Source of the DNA: Eunapius fragilis
Taxonomy: Eukaryota > Porifera > Demospongiae > Spongillida > Spongillidae
Assembly (NCBI GenBank): GCA_963681505.1
Contig: OY811975.1
Location: 11,259,251-11,323,250, forward strand
Direction: 5' to 3'
Length of the DNA: 64,000 nucleotides
The translations under genes were made by a program, and so were the position numbers. Shown piece after piece: positions 1-10,928 of this stretch. Under the pieces are notes generated by a model that was given only the letters and a program-made list of their open reading frames with translations, had not been told where the DNA came from and did not search any database. The first letter of the stretch is position 1, and every line of letters begins with the position of its first letter.

Positions 1-214
1 AACTTGCTCCACTCATACAGTATACGGAAACGGGAGAGTTGGCAAAAGCCAACACTGATGTTTGCAGAATGGTTGTGCTGGAGCTGTTCTTTAGTGTGGA
101 GAGTGGTACACTGGGTAGGCTTCAAATGAAGTAAACAAGTTGTTTTCTAGACAGAGTAGAATCATGGAGGACTAGTGGCTTCAGGTAACAGGGGTGTATA
201 ACATGTGGGTTTAA

Positions 215-409
215 CAGTGGAGGTCTGGCCAGGGGGCAGATGCCCCCCCCCAGCGGATCCCAAAAAGGGGGGCACCAAAATGGCAACAGAGCACCAAAAT
301 ACCTACCAGCACAATTTCAGACCTCTCCGACTGGTGGGGGCACCATATAAGTGTAGTACCCCCCCCCCCCCCCCCCCCCCCCAGATTATTAATGCCCAGA
401 CCTCCACTG
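215..409. mobile_element. hAT-type MITE with G/C tract
   Basis: Terminal inverted repeats start CAGTGGAGGTCTGG and end CCAGACCTCCACTG. The flanks are GGGTTTAA (207-214) and GGGTTCAG (410-417), an 8-bp target duplication with two changes on the left. Equivalent copies at 25,503-25,709 and 30,052-30,271 keep a perfect GGGTTCAG. The inside holds only a C homopolymer of about 24 and no coding capacity. The CAGTGG terminus and 8-bp duplication are typical of hAT non-autonomous elements. Confidence 0.8.
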
Positions 410-527
410 GGGTTCAGAAGTGGTGGTGGTCAGGTAAAACCACTGCAAAAGTTGTGCTCAATGTGCAACTGTGTGAGGTGGTGGAAACTACCTGGTAAGC
501 CTCATCAGTACAAAGTGTGGGCTGCAT

Positions 528-550
528 AACTGTGTGTGTGTGCATGTGCA

Positions 551-594
<44 letters not shown>
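528..594 (+). repeat. (TG)n microsatellite, left half
   Basis: TG dinucleotide array with a few TGCA interruptions. It is cut at 594/595 by the start of the gypsy LTR. The other half of the same array resumes at 5318. Confidence 0.9.
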
Positions 595-598
<4 letters not shown>

Positions 599-747
599 CT
601 ATTGCCTCTGGTCACACGCAGACCGCAAGTAGCCGATGCCAACAGATATATATCACTCAGCAGAAAACACACGATACAAGGAAAATGCACACCAATAGTT
701 AACCACTGACGGACCACGTGCGCTCTATATAACCACACCCATAAATA
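595..747 (-). repeat. 3' LTR of the minus-strand gypsy element
   Basis: 153 bp, nearly identical to 5165-5317. The visible differences include TCACACG versus TCGCACG and a changed terminal base (ATA for ACA). Confidence 0.9.
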
Positions 748-799
748 TCCCCACCTTTACAAACAACTCAGTCCTAACACCTATTACATACACCACTGT

Positions 800-3502
800 T
801 CACATCTGGACAGAGTCAGTAAATCTGGACGGTTTCCGAACAGCTCTCCCATAGCGAGTAGTAGTAGTAGTGGTCTTTGATACCGGTTTGGATCCCTTGG
901 ATGGCGGGGTGAAACTTGTCCTCTCATCCGGTACTCTGAAAGACTCCCCAGTGGTAGTTGCATCCACCTGGCTAGAGTTAGACGCTGCCTGTGTGATGGT
1001 CCCTTGACTACTATTCCCCAGCTCCTTCTGCACTGACTCTGGGCATTCTAACTGTACGGGGATGTGTTGCTGGGCCTTCGAGACCTCCTTATCAGGTGTC
1101 TTTATCTCACCCTCATTCTCTTCCTGTTGTATAGGACCAACAGTGGTCGGTTTTAGGAACTGCCTATTTCGATGCAAAGGCTGGCCATCCACATCCACCA
1201 CATACAACCAATTTGACAGTTGTCTTTGGCACAGTCCTCTTCTCCATTATGTCTTCCTTGCATGCACATCCTGCAATAACACCGGTTGTCCAACCCGTAA
1301 TGGAGGCAGGTCTCGTCCCTTAGCTGACAGTTTCGACTGGATAGACTGTTGTCTCTGAACCTTTTTCTCCCACATCTGACTCTGAGGAGCTTAGTGTAAC
1401 TGGGTATTCATAATGGGAAACACACTCCTATTGCGCCTTGCCAGCAGACGTTGAGCTGGGCTGGACCCCAACCCTACTGTTGGGGTGTTGCGATACTCCA
1501 AAAGAGCCATGTACGGGTCTGGGCTCCGTTTGAAGAGTTTCTTGACAATTTTTACCGCCGACTTTGCCTTCCCATTTGATTGACTGTGGTATGAGGAGGA
1601 GACGGTATGTGAAAACCCCCAAGACTAAGAGAAGGCTCTGAACTCCGCGCTTGTAGACTGTGGCCCCCCATCTGAATGAACAATCAGAGGAACTCCATAT
1701 CGTGCGAACTGTTGTTTCAATGCCTGGATGACCACCACTGACAGGGTGCTTGGCAACTCCCCTACCTCAAAGAAATCAGTTAAATAGTCAACCACGACAA
1801 GATAGTCCTTCCCTTTACAGCGCCACAAATCCACCCCCACTTTATCCCAAGGTTGTTTCGGAACTTTGTGAGCCAAACGCTTCTCTTTCCTTGTGCAGGG
1901 CTGTCCTGCTCACACACACGGCACTCCCGGGTGACTCTTTGTATGTCCGCAGCCATGTTCGGCCAGTACACCACCTTTCGAGCTCTACGAAGTGTGGACT
2001 CACAACCCATGTGACTAGCATGAAGGCGACTCAGATAATCAGCCCTAAGTGATAGTGGAACCACTATCTGATCTCCTTTGTAAATGATCCCATCTTGCAT
2101 CACCAGAAGTTCTCTGAAATTCCAGTAGGGTCTGACCAATGGAGGAACCAGTCGCACATTCGGTGGCCAACCCTCACCTATATACCTCCGCAGGGCACAT
2201 TGTTCTGCATCTGCTTCTGCCGCCATTCTCACCTCTCCAAACCTCTCACTGCGAACACTTATGAAATCAGGTGGCCTGATCACCTCAATTTCCTGGGTGA
2301 CCATATTGTCTAGCTGTACCCCAAATACTTCCTGTGAGGTTAGCTCCTCAGGGTATGGTTGCCCTACTGGAAACCTTGACAACACATTGGCCATCACTTG
2401 TTGGTTGCCAGGATGATATGTAATATCCAGATCATATCAAGGGTCTAGCGTCGCACTGAATGACGACTGGCTTAGTGATGTCAAAGAAATTTAATAACTG
2501 GTCTTCACATATCAGAGTCTTCAGATCCACAAAAGTGTTCTGCTCGGCATTACCCCATTGAAACACTCGGTCGGCTTCCAGCAGTTTCCGGAGGGGTTCA
2601 CTTACTTGTGACAACTTCGGGATGAACCGGGCCAAGTAGTTGCACATGCCTAAAAACCTGCGAACATCGGGTACTGACTTAAGAACAGGCATCTGTTTGA
2701 TTGCTGCGACTTTGGTAGGATCAGGCTTGATTCCGGCTGCCGAAACCCGGTGACCAATATATACCAACTCAGGCAAATGGAGTTGCAGCTTGTCTTTGTT
2801 CAACTTTGTTTTTTACTCTCGCGCTCGTTGTAATACCCGCAGCAGAGCCTCGCCATGCTGACACTGTGCCTCCTTCATGTTGTCCCCCTTCCCGAAAAAT
2901 AAGATGTCATCAGCTACCACTGCAACTCCGTCAATGCCGTGCATCACACTCTGCAGACGTCTCTGAAACTCCTCAGGTGCAGAGCACAATCCAAACGGTA
3001 GCCGACAGCACCGATACCAACATTGGGGGCCCCAAAACGTTGTAAGGAAGCTGCTTTCCTCTGAGAGCTTCACGTGCAGGAAACCATCTTTGGCGTCTAA
3101 TATGCTGAACACTTTGGCACCTACCAGCCTTGGCAGCACATCATCCAAGGTGGGCATCCCGAAATGATTGCGCTTCACTGCCTTGTTCAGGTCTCGTGGG
3201 TCCAGGCATATGCGCCCTTGCTTTTTATCCACCTTCCATACTGCTGTCATATTGCTGATCCAGTCTGTGGGAGTATCAACCCGTGCAATGATACCTGCTT
3301 TCACCATCTCTGCTAATTTACTCTCAACTGCCTGCTTCATTGTATGTGGTATCCTTCTAGGTCGATTCTGTACTGGTGGAATGGCGGTATCCAATGCAAT
3401 GGTATACTCTCCTGGGAAAAGACCAAGCCCTCTGAACACATCCGGGTAATCAGCTATGATCTGGTCCTTGGTCAGCTTGTTGTGTGCCTCCACCAAACAC
3501 AC
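800..3502 (-). pseudogene. gypsy pol: RT, RNase H, integrase (broken)
   Basis: From right to left on the minus strand. An RT block (3502-2813) carries LDPRDLNKAVKR, LPFGLCSAP and the catalytic VADDILFFG. It is followed by a frame break and the RT thumb/RNase H start (2803-2432: GHRVSAAGIKPDPTKV, VRRFLGMCNYLARFIPKLS). Next come the integrase HHCC finger (about 2397-1900: HASHMGCESTLRR, CRVCEQ) and integrase core pieces (1876-1625: VDLWRCKGKDYLVVVDY, VHSDGGPQ). A C-terminal tail (1207-800) includes RNRQFLKP and a hydrophilic Ser/Thr-rich stretch. Normally this would be one polyprotein of roughly 1000 residues; here at least four frame changes or stops split it. It is a dead copy. Confidence 0.88.
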
Positions 3503-3618
3503 CGACTCAACCTCATACGACAGGAGTTTCAGATCCAGATGCGTTTTGCAATGACAGTAGTGAATGATGGCTAGTTTCCAGTAACTCCAATTGCAGGGTC
3601 GTCACTTCCCCCACTCTA

Positions 3619-3858
3619 TTAGACACCTGCACACAACACCTGCCTAACGATTTTTTTAGTCCCATCATACATGGTTAACACTACATTACTTGTAATCAAT
3701 TTTGGACAACCCAACTTGTTGTAGTCAGCCCTTGACATGACATTGCAGGACGCTGCTGTGTCTAACTGACAGGTCACCATTTTAACTCGGCCCTCAATGT
3801 GAAATTGCACCCTAGCCAGCAATTTATTTCCAACCCTTTCTACTGTAATAAGCAACAC
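3619..3858 (-). pseudogene. gypsy aspartic protease domain
   Basis: A segment of about 79 residues contains the retropepsin-type active site CQLDTAASCNVMS, where DTA replaces the more usual D-T/S-G. It lies between the zinc knuckles and RT, which is the standard gypsy position. It is separated from RT by a frame break and has no start of its own. Confidence 0.75.
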
Positions 3859-3875
3859 CTCACCCCTTTCAGCAC

Positions 3876-5137
3876 TTAGGCTTTCCGGATCTTCCCAGTC
3901 CCAACTAAGTGAGTGGATTGCTGTTTGGCCTTAATACACATTCTGGCAAAACGATTCAAACCATGACAATTGAGACATTTTTGTCCGTATGCTGGGCACT
4001 GCCTAGGTTTATGGGACCGTCCACATCGGGAACAAGGGTGTGGACTCCCACTAAATGGCTTTGCCCCTGGCCCAGCCTTACTTCTTTTCTCGCCAATGCT
4101 ACCACTAGGCCGCCGTGAGTTAACAGCTGCTACTCCTTCTTGTGCTTCTACAGGCTTTGTCAACCCAGGCTGATGCTCAAGCCTCGTACTCATCTGCTGT
4201 AAATCTACCGTGGTTGATTCCATCACTTGGCACATCTGAACTGCCTTTTCTAGGTCTAGCTTGTCTGTCTCAAACATCCTTCTTCGCATTCTTTCACTAT
4301 CTACCAGTGGCGTGGTGGCCAGGGGGGGCCGGGGGGGGGGGGGGGGGCAATTGCCCTCCCTGCGGGGCTTAAAAATAGGGGCGCCAAAAACTGAAAGTTT
4401 GTAGCAATTTATTTTCCTTCCGATACGTAAATCATACCACGATAATTGAATCGGCAATCACTTGTTACGTTGGAACAAAGGCCGTGAGACGCGCGTACGC
4501 AATAAAATACTATTGAAATAATAACCCAATCTATCTACCTAAGCAATGTTCATTGTTTAGTTAGCGCATGCGCACGCATGTAGTACTGATTATTATTTAT
4601 TCATAGAGCGTACGCGCGTGGCTTGTGCGGCGTGGTTGTGCCGGGGGAGGGGGGGGGGGGGGGGCGCCAAATATGCAAGTGCCCCCCCAGCCAATAAATA
4701 GCCACCACGCCACTGCTATCTACGCCCCTTATTAGCACGTGCAACATCAAATCGTCTCTGAGGGCCCCAAATTGGCAGTCTCTGGACTGCTTCCTTAGCT
4801 CAAGCACAAATTGATCAACACTTTTCCCATCTTGTTTAAGTTGGAAGAATTTATCCCTCAGTACATGCTTACTAGTCCTGGGCGCACACAACCCATCTAG
4901 CTTCCCCGACATGACACTCCACTTACTACGGTCTTCACCCTCTGCAAACTGCATTGTTTCATAAAGGTCATTCACTCGCTGCCCCACGATGCGGAGAAAG
5001 ATAGCCAGCTTTGTCGGCTCTGTCTCCTTGTCCTTCCCAACCGCGACTAGGAATTGCTCAAACTCCCGTTTGAACCGCTTCCATTGTTCCTTCAGGTCTC
5101 CCTCACCAATAGGTTCCGGTGCTAAATACTTCTCCAT
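3876..5137 (-). pseudogene. gypsy gag, interrupted by a hAT MITE
   Basis: The likely gag start is the ATG at 5137, just after the primer-binding region; the protein begins MEKYLAPEP. The capsid-like part (5137-4724) has the retrotransposon gag pattern WKRFKREFEQFL...KLAIFLRIVG...F..LKQ.GKSVDQFVLELR. The MITE at 4305-4715 then interrupts the frame. The remainder (4296-3876) ends in two CCHC-type knuckles, CSRCGRSHKPRQC and CLNCHGLNRFARMC; the second lacks its histidine at the usual spot. The insertion adds stops, so no full-length Gag can be made. Confidence 0.85.
4305..4715. mobile_element. hAT-type MITE nested in gypsy gag
   Basis: 411 bp with termini CAGTGGCGTGGTGGC and GCCACCACGCCACTG. 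A perfect 8-bp target duplication CTATCTAC lies at 4297-4304 and 4716-4723. It carries G tracts near both ends and GCGTACGC-type palindromic words inside, and has no ORF. It inserted after the gypsy element. Confidence 0.92.
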
Positions 5138-5164
5138 TTTAGCCGGATCCCACTCCTGACACCA

Positions 5165-5317
5165 TGTTCTATTGCCTCTGGTCGCACGCAGACCGCAAGT
5201 AGCCGATGCCAACAGATATATATCACTCAGCAGAAAACACACGATACAAGGAAAATGCACACCAATAGTTAACTATTGACGGACCACGTGCGCTCTATAT
5301 AACCACACCCATAAACA
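5165..5317 (-). repeat. 5' LTR of the minus-strand gypsy element
   Basis: 153 bp, paired with 595-747. The gag start follows 28 bp beyond its inner end. Confidence 0.9.
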
Positions 5318-5640
<323 letters not shown>

Positions 5641-8518
5641 CAGGCAATGTTAGCATTGCACACTGCACATTTCAGAACAACAGTGCTCATTATGGTGGTG
5701 GTGGTGGTGGTGCTGTGATGGCGGATGGATCAACAGGCAATGTTATCATTACCCACTGCACATTTCAGAACAACAGTTCTGATTATGGTGGTCAAGGTGG
5801 TGCTACAATGCTTTCTCAATCAACAGAGCATGTTAATATCACAGGCTGCACATTTCAGATCAATAGTGCTAGTTTTACTGGAAGTGGTGTGCATTTTATG
5901 GCACCAAAAGGCCATTTTAGTATCACAGGCAGCACATTTCATAATAACAGTGCTGGTGGTGGTGGTGGTGGTGGTGGTGGTGGTGGTGGTGGTGGTGGTG
6001 CTAGTTTTACTGGTGTTTATGTTGATAGAGGTGGTGCTGTGCATTTTTGGGCATCAACGGGCCATGTTAACATCAAAGGCTGCATATTTCAGAGCAACAG
6101 TGTTGGTGATGGTGGTGGTGCTGTGATGTTGGAGATATCAAGACCAAGAGGCAATGTTACAATAACTGACTGCACATTCCATATGAACAGAGGATATTTT
6201 GGAGGAGCCATTTACATTGAAGGGATTGTTTATAATTTCTTTAGAAATGCATCAATTAATAACAACATTGCAAAAGTAGGTGCAGCAATCTATGCAAGTG
6301 GCACCACCCTCTTCACATCAGATATGGTGATAATCCAACTCACCCTTCAGGATGTGGTTGTAAAAGATAACCACTGCTCTTCTGGTACATGTGCAGGAGC
6401 CATTTACTTTAATGGAATGCAGATGGACATCTTTGGCAGTACCACCACAGGGAGCCATTTATCGTGTAACTCTCCCCAAGGTGCAATGCAAGGAGAAGGT
6501 GGTATCTTGACACTGCATGGTTACATCACATTTGACCATAACACAGGAGAAAATGGAGGGGCCATAAGTCTGTCCAACAATGTTCCATTGCACTTCGACC
6601 CCCAGTATACAATGCGCTTTTTCAACAATACAGCAACAGGATATGGTGGTGCTATATACAATAATGGGAAGCAGACTGAGTTCATGCGTTCAGAGTTTTG
6701 TGTTTTACGCATCAGGGAGTGTTGTGTAAGTGCCGAATGAATAACCTTCATTGATAACCATGCACTGCAAGGTGGTCATACCATTTATGCCACACCTATT
6801 TATAAATGTCACAGTTGCCAAAATAAATTTGGCTATGACTGTGACCTCCTTGACGTGATGAGCTATTTCAATATTAGGAGACATCAATGATACTTAAGTA
6901 CTTTCCTTTCCAGAAAAGGTGAACTATTGTGGCTGCAGTGATTCTAATATGTGCAATGGTACAAGTCCAAATCTTACAACATATCCTGGTAGGACTGTAA
7001 AGTTTAATATTACCTCAATGGATCAGCAAAATTACAAATCACCTAGCGTGGTTTACACACAAGTTGATACAGATGATATCCATTCTCAAAACATCATGCT
7101 TGGACCTCGACAGAAGGCTCAGTGGATAGGAACAGTATGTGCTCAAATAGAGTACCAAATATATGGACCAGAAAATGCTTCACTCAAATTGCTTCTTTCC
7201 AATGATCCTAATGGTTCTCCAACAGTTTTTAATGTGACGCTGTTACCATGTGAGCCAGGGTTTGAACTATTTACCAACTCTTCTACCAGCATGATGAAGT
7301 GTGACTGTTCTCCATACCTGACATCATTAGGAGTGATCTGTGATACATCAGTGTGATCTTTGGTTCTTCCAAGTGCCAGGAGTGCTCAGATAAGTGGCTG
7401 ACCACACTTGTAATGTTTGCAGTGTTGGGTGTCTTCCTGGTAGCAGCACTGTTCTTCCTCAACCTCACCATCACACAGGGCACACTCTATGGGCTCATCT
7501 TCTATGCTGACATTATCCAAATCAATACTTCTATATTCCTCAACCAGTCCATTTTAAATCCATTGCAGGTGTTAGTGTCCTTGTGAACCTTGACCTTGGG
7601 CTCCCTATGTGTTTTTACAATGGCATGGATGATGCTGACAAGGCTGGCCTTCAGTTTGTGTTCCCAGCCTACCTCCTCATCCTCACCATGGCAACCATTC
7701 TGGTCTGCCACTACTGTCTTCAAAGATCTCCCACTACCTCCACCAGCTTCATTCTTTATAGGCTTTCCACCATCATTGGAGAAAGAGCAGTTGGTGTTCT
7801 ATCTACTCTCATCTACTTGTCATATTCCAAATTGTTGAGAACTGTCATTGATATCCTCACATATTCCACAGTTCACCTACCCAGTGGTGACATGTATGTC
7901 TGGTTCTATGATGGAAATGTGGAATACCTACATGGGAAGCATACTGCTTTGTTTTTGGTTGCTATGGCAACATTAACCCTGTTCCTTCTTCCATACACCT
8001 TTGCCCTCACTTTCATTCCAATCATTGAACAGTACAGTGAACACAACAGACTGTTCAACTATCTCCACAAGAAGGCCAACCAGATCAAACCAATGAATGA
8101 TGCTCACTATGCTCCCTTTAAGGGGGAGTGGCGATGGTGGCTGGGAGCAAGGCTTTGGCTTCTAGTTGTCATGTACAGTTTAAATCCAGTGTACAGTTCT
8201 GACAGGCCATCTCTGCTTCTCACTATCCAAGCGAATCTTAATCTAGACCAGAGTTCAGACCAAGCACAAAGTGCCATGGTAACTGTTGGTGTTTTGGTGG
8301 GTCTGTTTGTAGTGATGTTGATGGTCACTGCCTTGTACCATCTCATTGTGGCCATCCTCAAGACTTGCAAGATGTATGACAGAACCAGGGAGAGTTTCGA
8401 TTAAGAATCAATATGACCCAATGGTTCCTATAGAGCTGGATGATCCCACGAACAGTTCTGTTGGTACCACAACTGTGTCAGTCTCCTGTGGTCTAAGAGA
8501 ACCACTGAGTGAAGATTA
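5641..8518 (+). pseudogene. Pmp-repeat multi-span membrane protein, copy A
   Basis: Clearly a paralog of the intact gene at 20,494-24,912. It lacks the signal peptide and most beta-helix repeats, keeping about five (CTFQNNS and CTFHNNS units, 5650-6200). A TGA at 6738 stands where the paralogs read on into ITFIDNH. A deletion near 6880 removes part of the Cys-rich region. A deletion at about 7352 removes some 65 residues before the first membrane span and shifts frame. A one-base loss near 7585 shifts it again. A further deletion near 8232 removes two predicted membrane spans. The 3' end reads RESFD then stop, shorter than the intact copy and shared with copy C. Confidence 0.9.
5955..6000 (+). 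repeat. (GGT)n microsatellite in copy A
   Basis: About 15 GGT triplets in the reading frame give a polyglycine tract. It sits at the loop position between two beta-helix repeats, where other repeats have GGG or DGG. Confidence 0.9.
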
Positions 8519-9530
8519 AAGCATATACCCATGTTGAGTTTACAGCCTTTTAGTACAAGGATGGTCTGCTTAAGTGGTAGAAACATGCAAACATAGTAGT
8601 GATGATGAAAGTGTAACGCTATTATTTGTTTAGTACATTTATTGTAGTAAGTTGCTGTAAATATTTGTGATCCTGAAAGTGAAAATTGGGTGTAATTAAA
8701 TACCTGACGCATGAAGACATGCTGATATAAATATTTTTTTAAAACAACGCTTATTGAATGACATAATTTCACAGGCAGTAGTGATGGTGAGAGGATGGTG
8801 TACATAGGTGTGGGGATGGTGTGTGGAGGTGTGGGGATGGTGTGCAGACGTGTGGGATGGAACCTAGGATGGATATCATGTGGATAGATATTATCAGGAA
8901 ATATCTATGGCATGACCTCCCAAGGTAGTCATAGGAGGTGTGGTGCATTAATGGATGCTGAGCCATTTTATAGGCTCTCTCCACAACTTTTCTCTCCTCC
9001 CTCCCCCCTCCCCCTCTACCCTCTACCATCACCTTTCTCCCCTCCCCTCTCCCCTCTCCCATCTCCCATCGTCCTTATGGAAGGAATTGTATCAATTGTA
9101 TCAATATTGCCTATAGTATAGAAATCCTCTTATCTCACTCTCATTCACTTACTTCCTCCTCACTTCCCTCTATCTTCCCCTATTTCTCTTCTCTACCCCT
9201 CTCCATCTCCTCTCTCCTTCTCTCTACATCCCCTTGCTCTGTAGTTCCACACGATTTTGATTAAGTATGTCAATGACCTTGAAGGTCCTGTCCCAGATGA
9301 TATTTCCGCCATTCCCACAGGTCGTGGATAAAAGTGCCATTCAATTTTCCAATTCTTCGAATGAATTAAAATTTACATTTTCGATCAATTTTTTCAATTT
9401 CCACGCAATTTTCCTTCAATTCCCTTATTTTTCTAATAATTGAAATTTTTAAATTTCGACCAAATTTATGCAATTTTCTCAATTTTGGCATCGTGCATCA
9501 TTGATTTTTCCGTCGCGCGTTCAATTTCCT
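8519..9530 (+). repeat. 3' flank of copy A with minisatellite and pyrimidine tract
   Basis: 8519-8700 matches the 3' flank of copies B (20,400-20,500, minus) and C (41,018-41,095, and again inverted at 41,330-41,450). 8790-8860 is a short minisatellite of GGTGTGGGGATGGTGTG type, the same family as at 41.1-41.7 kb. 8970-9240 is strongly pyrimidine-rich (CTCCCC, CTCTCC). 9240-9530 is AT-rich with many AATTTT words. No gene is seen. Confidence 0.7.
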
Positions 9531-9817
9531 ACAAGTAAAGAAAAACATTCTCTAACGAGAAAGTTGGTGGGATATAGGAATTGGAGGCAATGGTGGTGTA
9601 AAAAGGAGGGGAACAAGGTTTTGAGAAAAGGGTAATGAGACAAAAATCCTATATTTAGCACTTCTTTTGGTTGTTGCATGTACATGTGCTAAATATAGGA
9701 TTTTTATCTCATTTACCCTTTTCTCAAAACCTTGTTCCCCTCCTTTTTACACCACCATTGCCTCCAATTCCTATATCCCACCAACTTTCTCGTTAGAGAA
9801 TGTTTTTCTTTACTTGT
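9531..9817. mobile_element. Near-perfect foldback MITE
   Basis: 287 bp. The left arm begins ACAAGTAAAGAAAAAC and the right arm ends with its reverse complement; the arms pair almost to the centre (about 9660). TTCCT at 9526-9530 and 9818-9822 looks like a 5-bp target duplication. It has no coding capacity. The superfamily cannot be assigned from the ends. Confidence 0.8.
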
Positions 9818-9968
9818 TTCCTCTATTTTTTTGTTATCATTTTTTATACAGGCAAGTGCCCCTCCCCCCTCCGTTCCAATTACGGTCACGAGCAGACGCC
9901 CGCTTACCGTTGTGAACAGTGACGGGGCATTGTAGTGGCCAACCTTATATATATATATTTACATAATA

Positions 9969-10464
9969 TTAATAAAAGTACGCACATTTAATGTTATAAA
10001 TGTTCGCTCGGCCTCTATGGCCTCGGCCTCTATGGCCTCTATGGCCTCGGCCTCTTTTGAAGGGCCTCCGGCGGTCAGGCCTCCTGCCCTCTGCCTCTTG
10101 CGGCCCAAGGTCCTCCTCCTCCTGGGGCTGGGGACGACGTAGGTTCTCCTCCTGGAGCTGGGGTTGCTCCTCCTGGAGCTGGGGACGGGGTTCCTCCTCC
10201 TGGAGCTGGGGACGGGGTTCCTCCTCCTGGAGCTGGGGACGGGGTTCCTCCTCGTGGAGCTGGGGACGAAAGTCGTCGTTGTGGGGCAGGGGCAGGGGTC
10301 GTCGGCCAGCCTGTAATGGCCGCATAGTTCCTCGTCGGGAGGGGCCAGCTGTAAGCTGGCGTTCCTCCTCGACGAGGATACTAACTGCTTCGTGCAGACC
10401 GTCAGCCTGATGGATATTGAAAGAATTGTGAAAATGTACATCAATAATTTCTTTAACTTACCAT
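9969..10464 (-). CDS. Putative two-exon repeat protein, EEEPRPQLQ repeats
   Basis: A minus-strand model. ATG at 10,464-10,462 is followed directly by a donor GTAAGTT. The intron is 55 bp (10,461-10,407) with acceptor CCATCAG. Exon 2 runs from 10,406 to a stop at 9969. The product is about 146 residues, begins M-ADGLHEAVSILVEEE, has three to four near-perfect copies of a nine-residue EEEPRPQLQ unit encoded by a 27-bp minisatellite, and ends in an Arg/Gly-rich (RGHRGRGHRG) basic tail. I recognise no family. The support is the reading frame kept open across the intron and 146 codons. Against it, the other frames of a 27-bp repeat also stay open. It could also be a terminal exon of a longer gene that includes 10,929-11,902. 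Confidence 0.4.
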
Positions 10465-10523
10465 TTATTGTTGGTTTTAGGTGTGAGTAATAAAAGTGCA
10501 CATCTATCAGTATTTATACATTT

Positions 10524-10709
10524 ACCAAATAATTCCATTCGCCAGTTTAAGATGCCACGAAGAGGTCCGCAATAGGATCATTCTTTGAGGACAGCTGTGT
10601 AGCGCGCAAATTCTTTACCAAGTAATTCTATTCGCCGGTTAAAGATGCCACGAAGAGGTCCGCGTTAGGATCATTCTTTGAGGACAGCTGTGTAGCGCGA
10701 AAATTCTTT
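10524..10709 (-). repeat. 93-bp tandem duplication, possibly exonic
   Basis: Two diverged copies of a 93-bp unit (10,524-10,616 and 10,617-10,709). 93 is a multiple of three. In one minus-strand frame both copies read RATQLSSKNDP(N/I)ADLFVASL, which suggests coding origin and duplication of an exon-like piece. A stop follows the upstream copy. There is a GTAAATG donor-like site after MELFG near 10,525. Confidence 0.4.
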
Positions 10710-10928
10710 GTAAACATGATGTTAATTTTTTTTTTTTGTAAATACGACACTAGCGCTTATTATAACATGCTAGAAACACATAGTTGGGTACGGAATAAAG
10801 TCTGGTACCTAGATTTAACATATTTATTGCCTAGCAACACAATGTTTACAGTTATGTCACCATTGCAGCTGCTCTACACGAAAACGCGCGCCAAGCCATG
10901 CCTAAATCACACATCGTGCAAAACTCAC
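10710..10928. other. No gene seen
   Basis: AT-rich sequence with a T tract at 10,727-10,736. It is probably intronic to the minus-strand exon that ends at 10,929, which carries a splice donor on this side. Confidence 0.4.

Larger units (their letters stand above)
1..594 (+). repeat. Upstream duplicated segment, copy A
   Basis: This stretch is homologous to 29,850-30,430 on the same strand and to about 25,370-25,890 on the opposite strand. The shared order is a degenerate Ty3/gypsy tail, the words ACTAGTGG...TCAGGTAACAGGGGTGT, a hAT-type MITE, a GGTGGTGGAAACTAC block and a TG microsatellite. In all three places it lies upstream of a copy of the Pmp-repeat membrane-protein gene. Here a gypsy element separates it from the rest of the flank, which resumes at 5318. 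No gene is seen in it. Confidence 0.8.
595..5317 (-). mobile_element. Ty3/gypsy LTR retrotransposon, degenerate
   Basis: Two 153-bp LTRs lie at 595-747 and 5165-5317 and bound a minus-strand gag-pro-pol. Read on the minus strand, the LTR starts TGTTTATGGG and ends AATAGAACA (TG...CA), with a TATATA box near its start. Next to the 5' LTR is a primer-binding candidate starting TGGTGTCAGGAGTGG. Before the 3' LTR is a purine tract, AAAGGTGGGGA. The order is gag, zinc knuckles, protease, RT, RNase H, integrase, as in Ty3/gypsy (Metaviridae). The reading frame is broken several times and a hAT MITE interrupts gag, so it is inactive. Insertion was into a TG array, so the target duplication (TGTG on both sides) cannot be proven. 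Confidence 0.93.

Noticed and set aside
10000-10410. Plus-strand frame over the 27-bp minisatellite (WSWGRGSSSW repeats)
   Set aside because: The minus-strand frame has better splice support and a less biased composition. Both cannot be assigned as coding.
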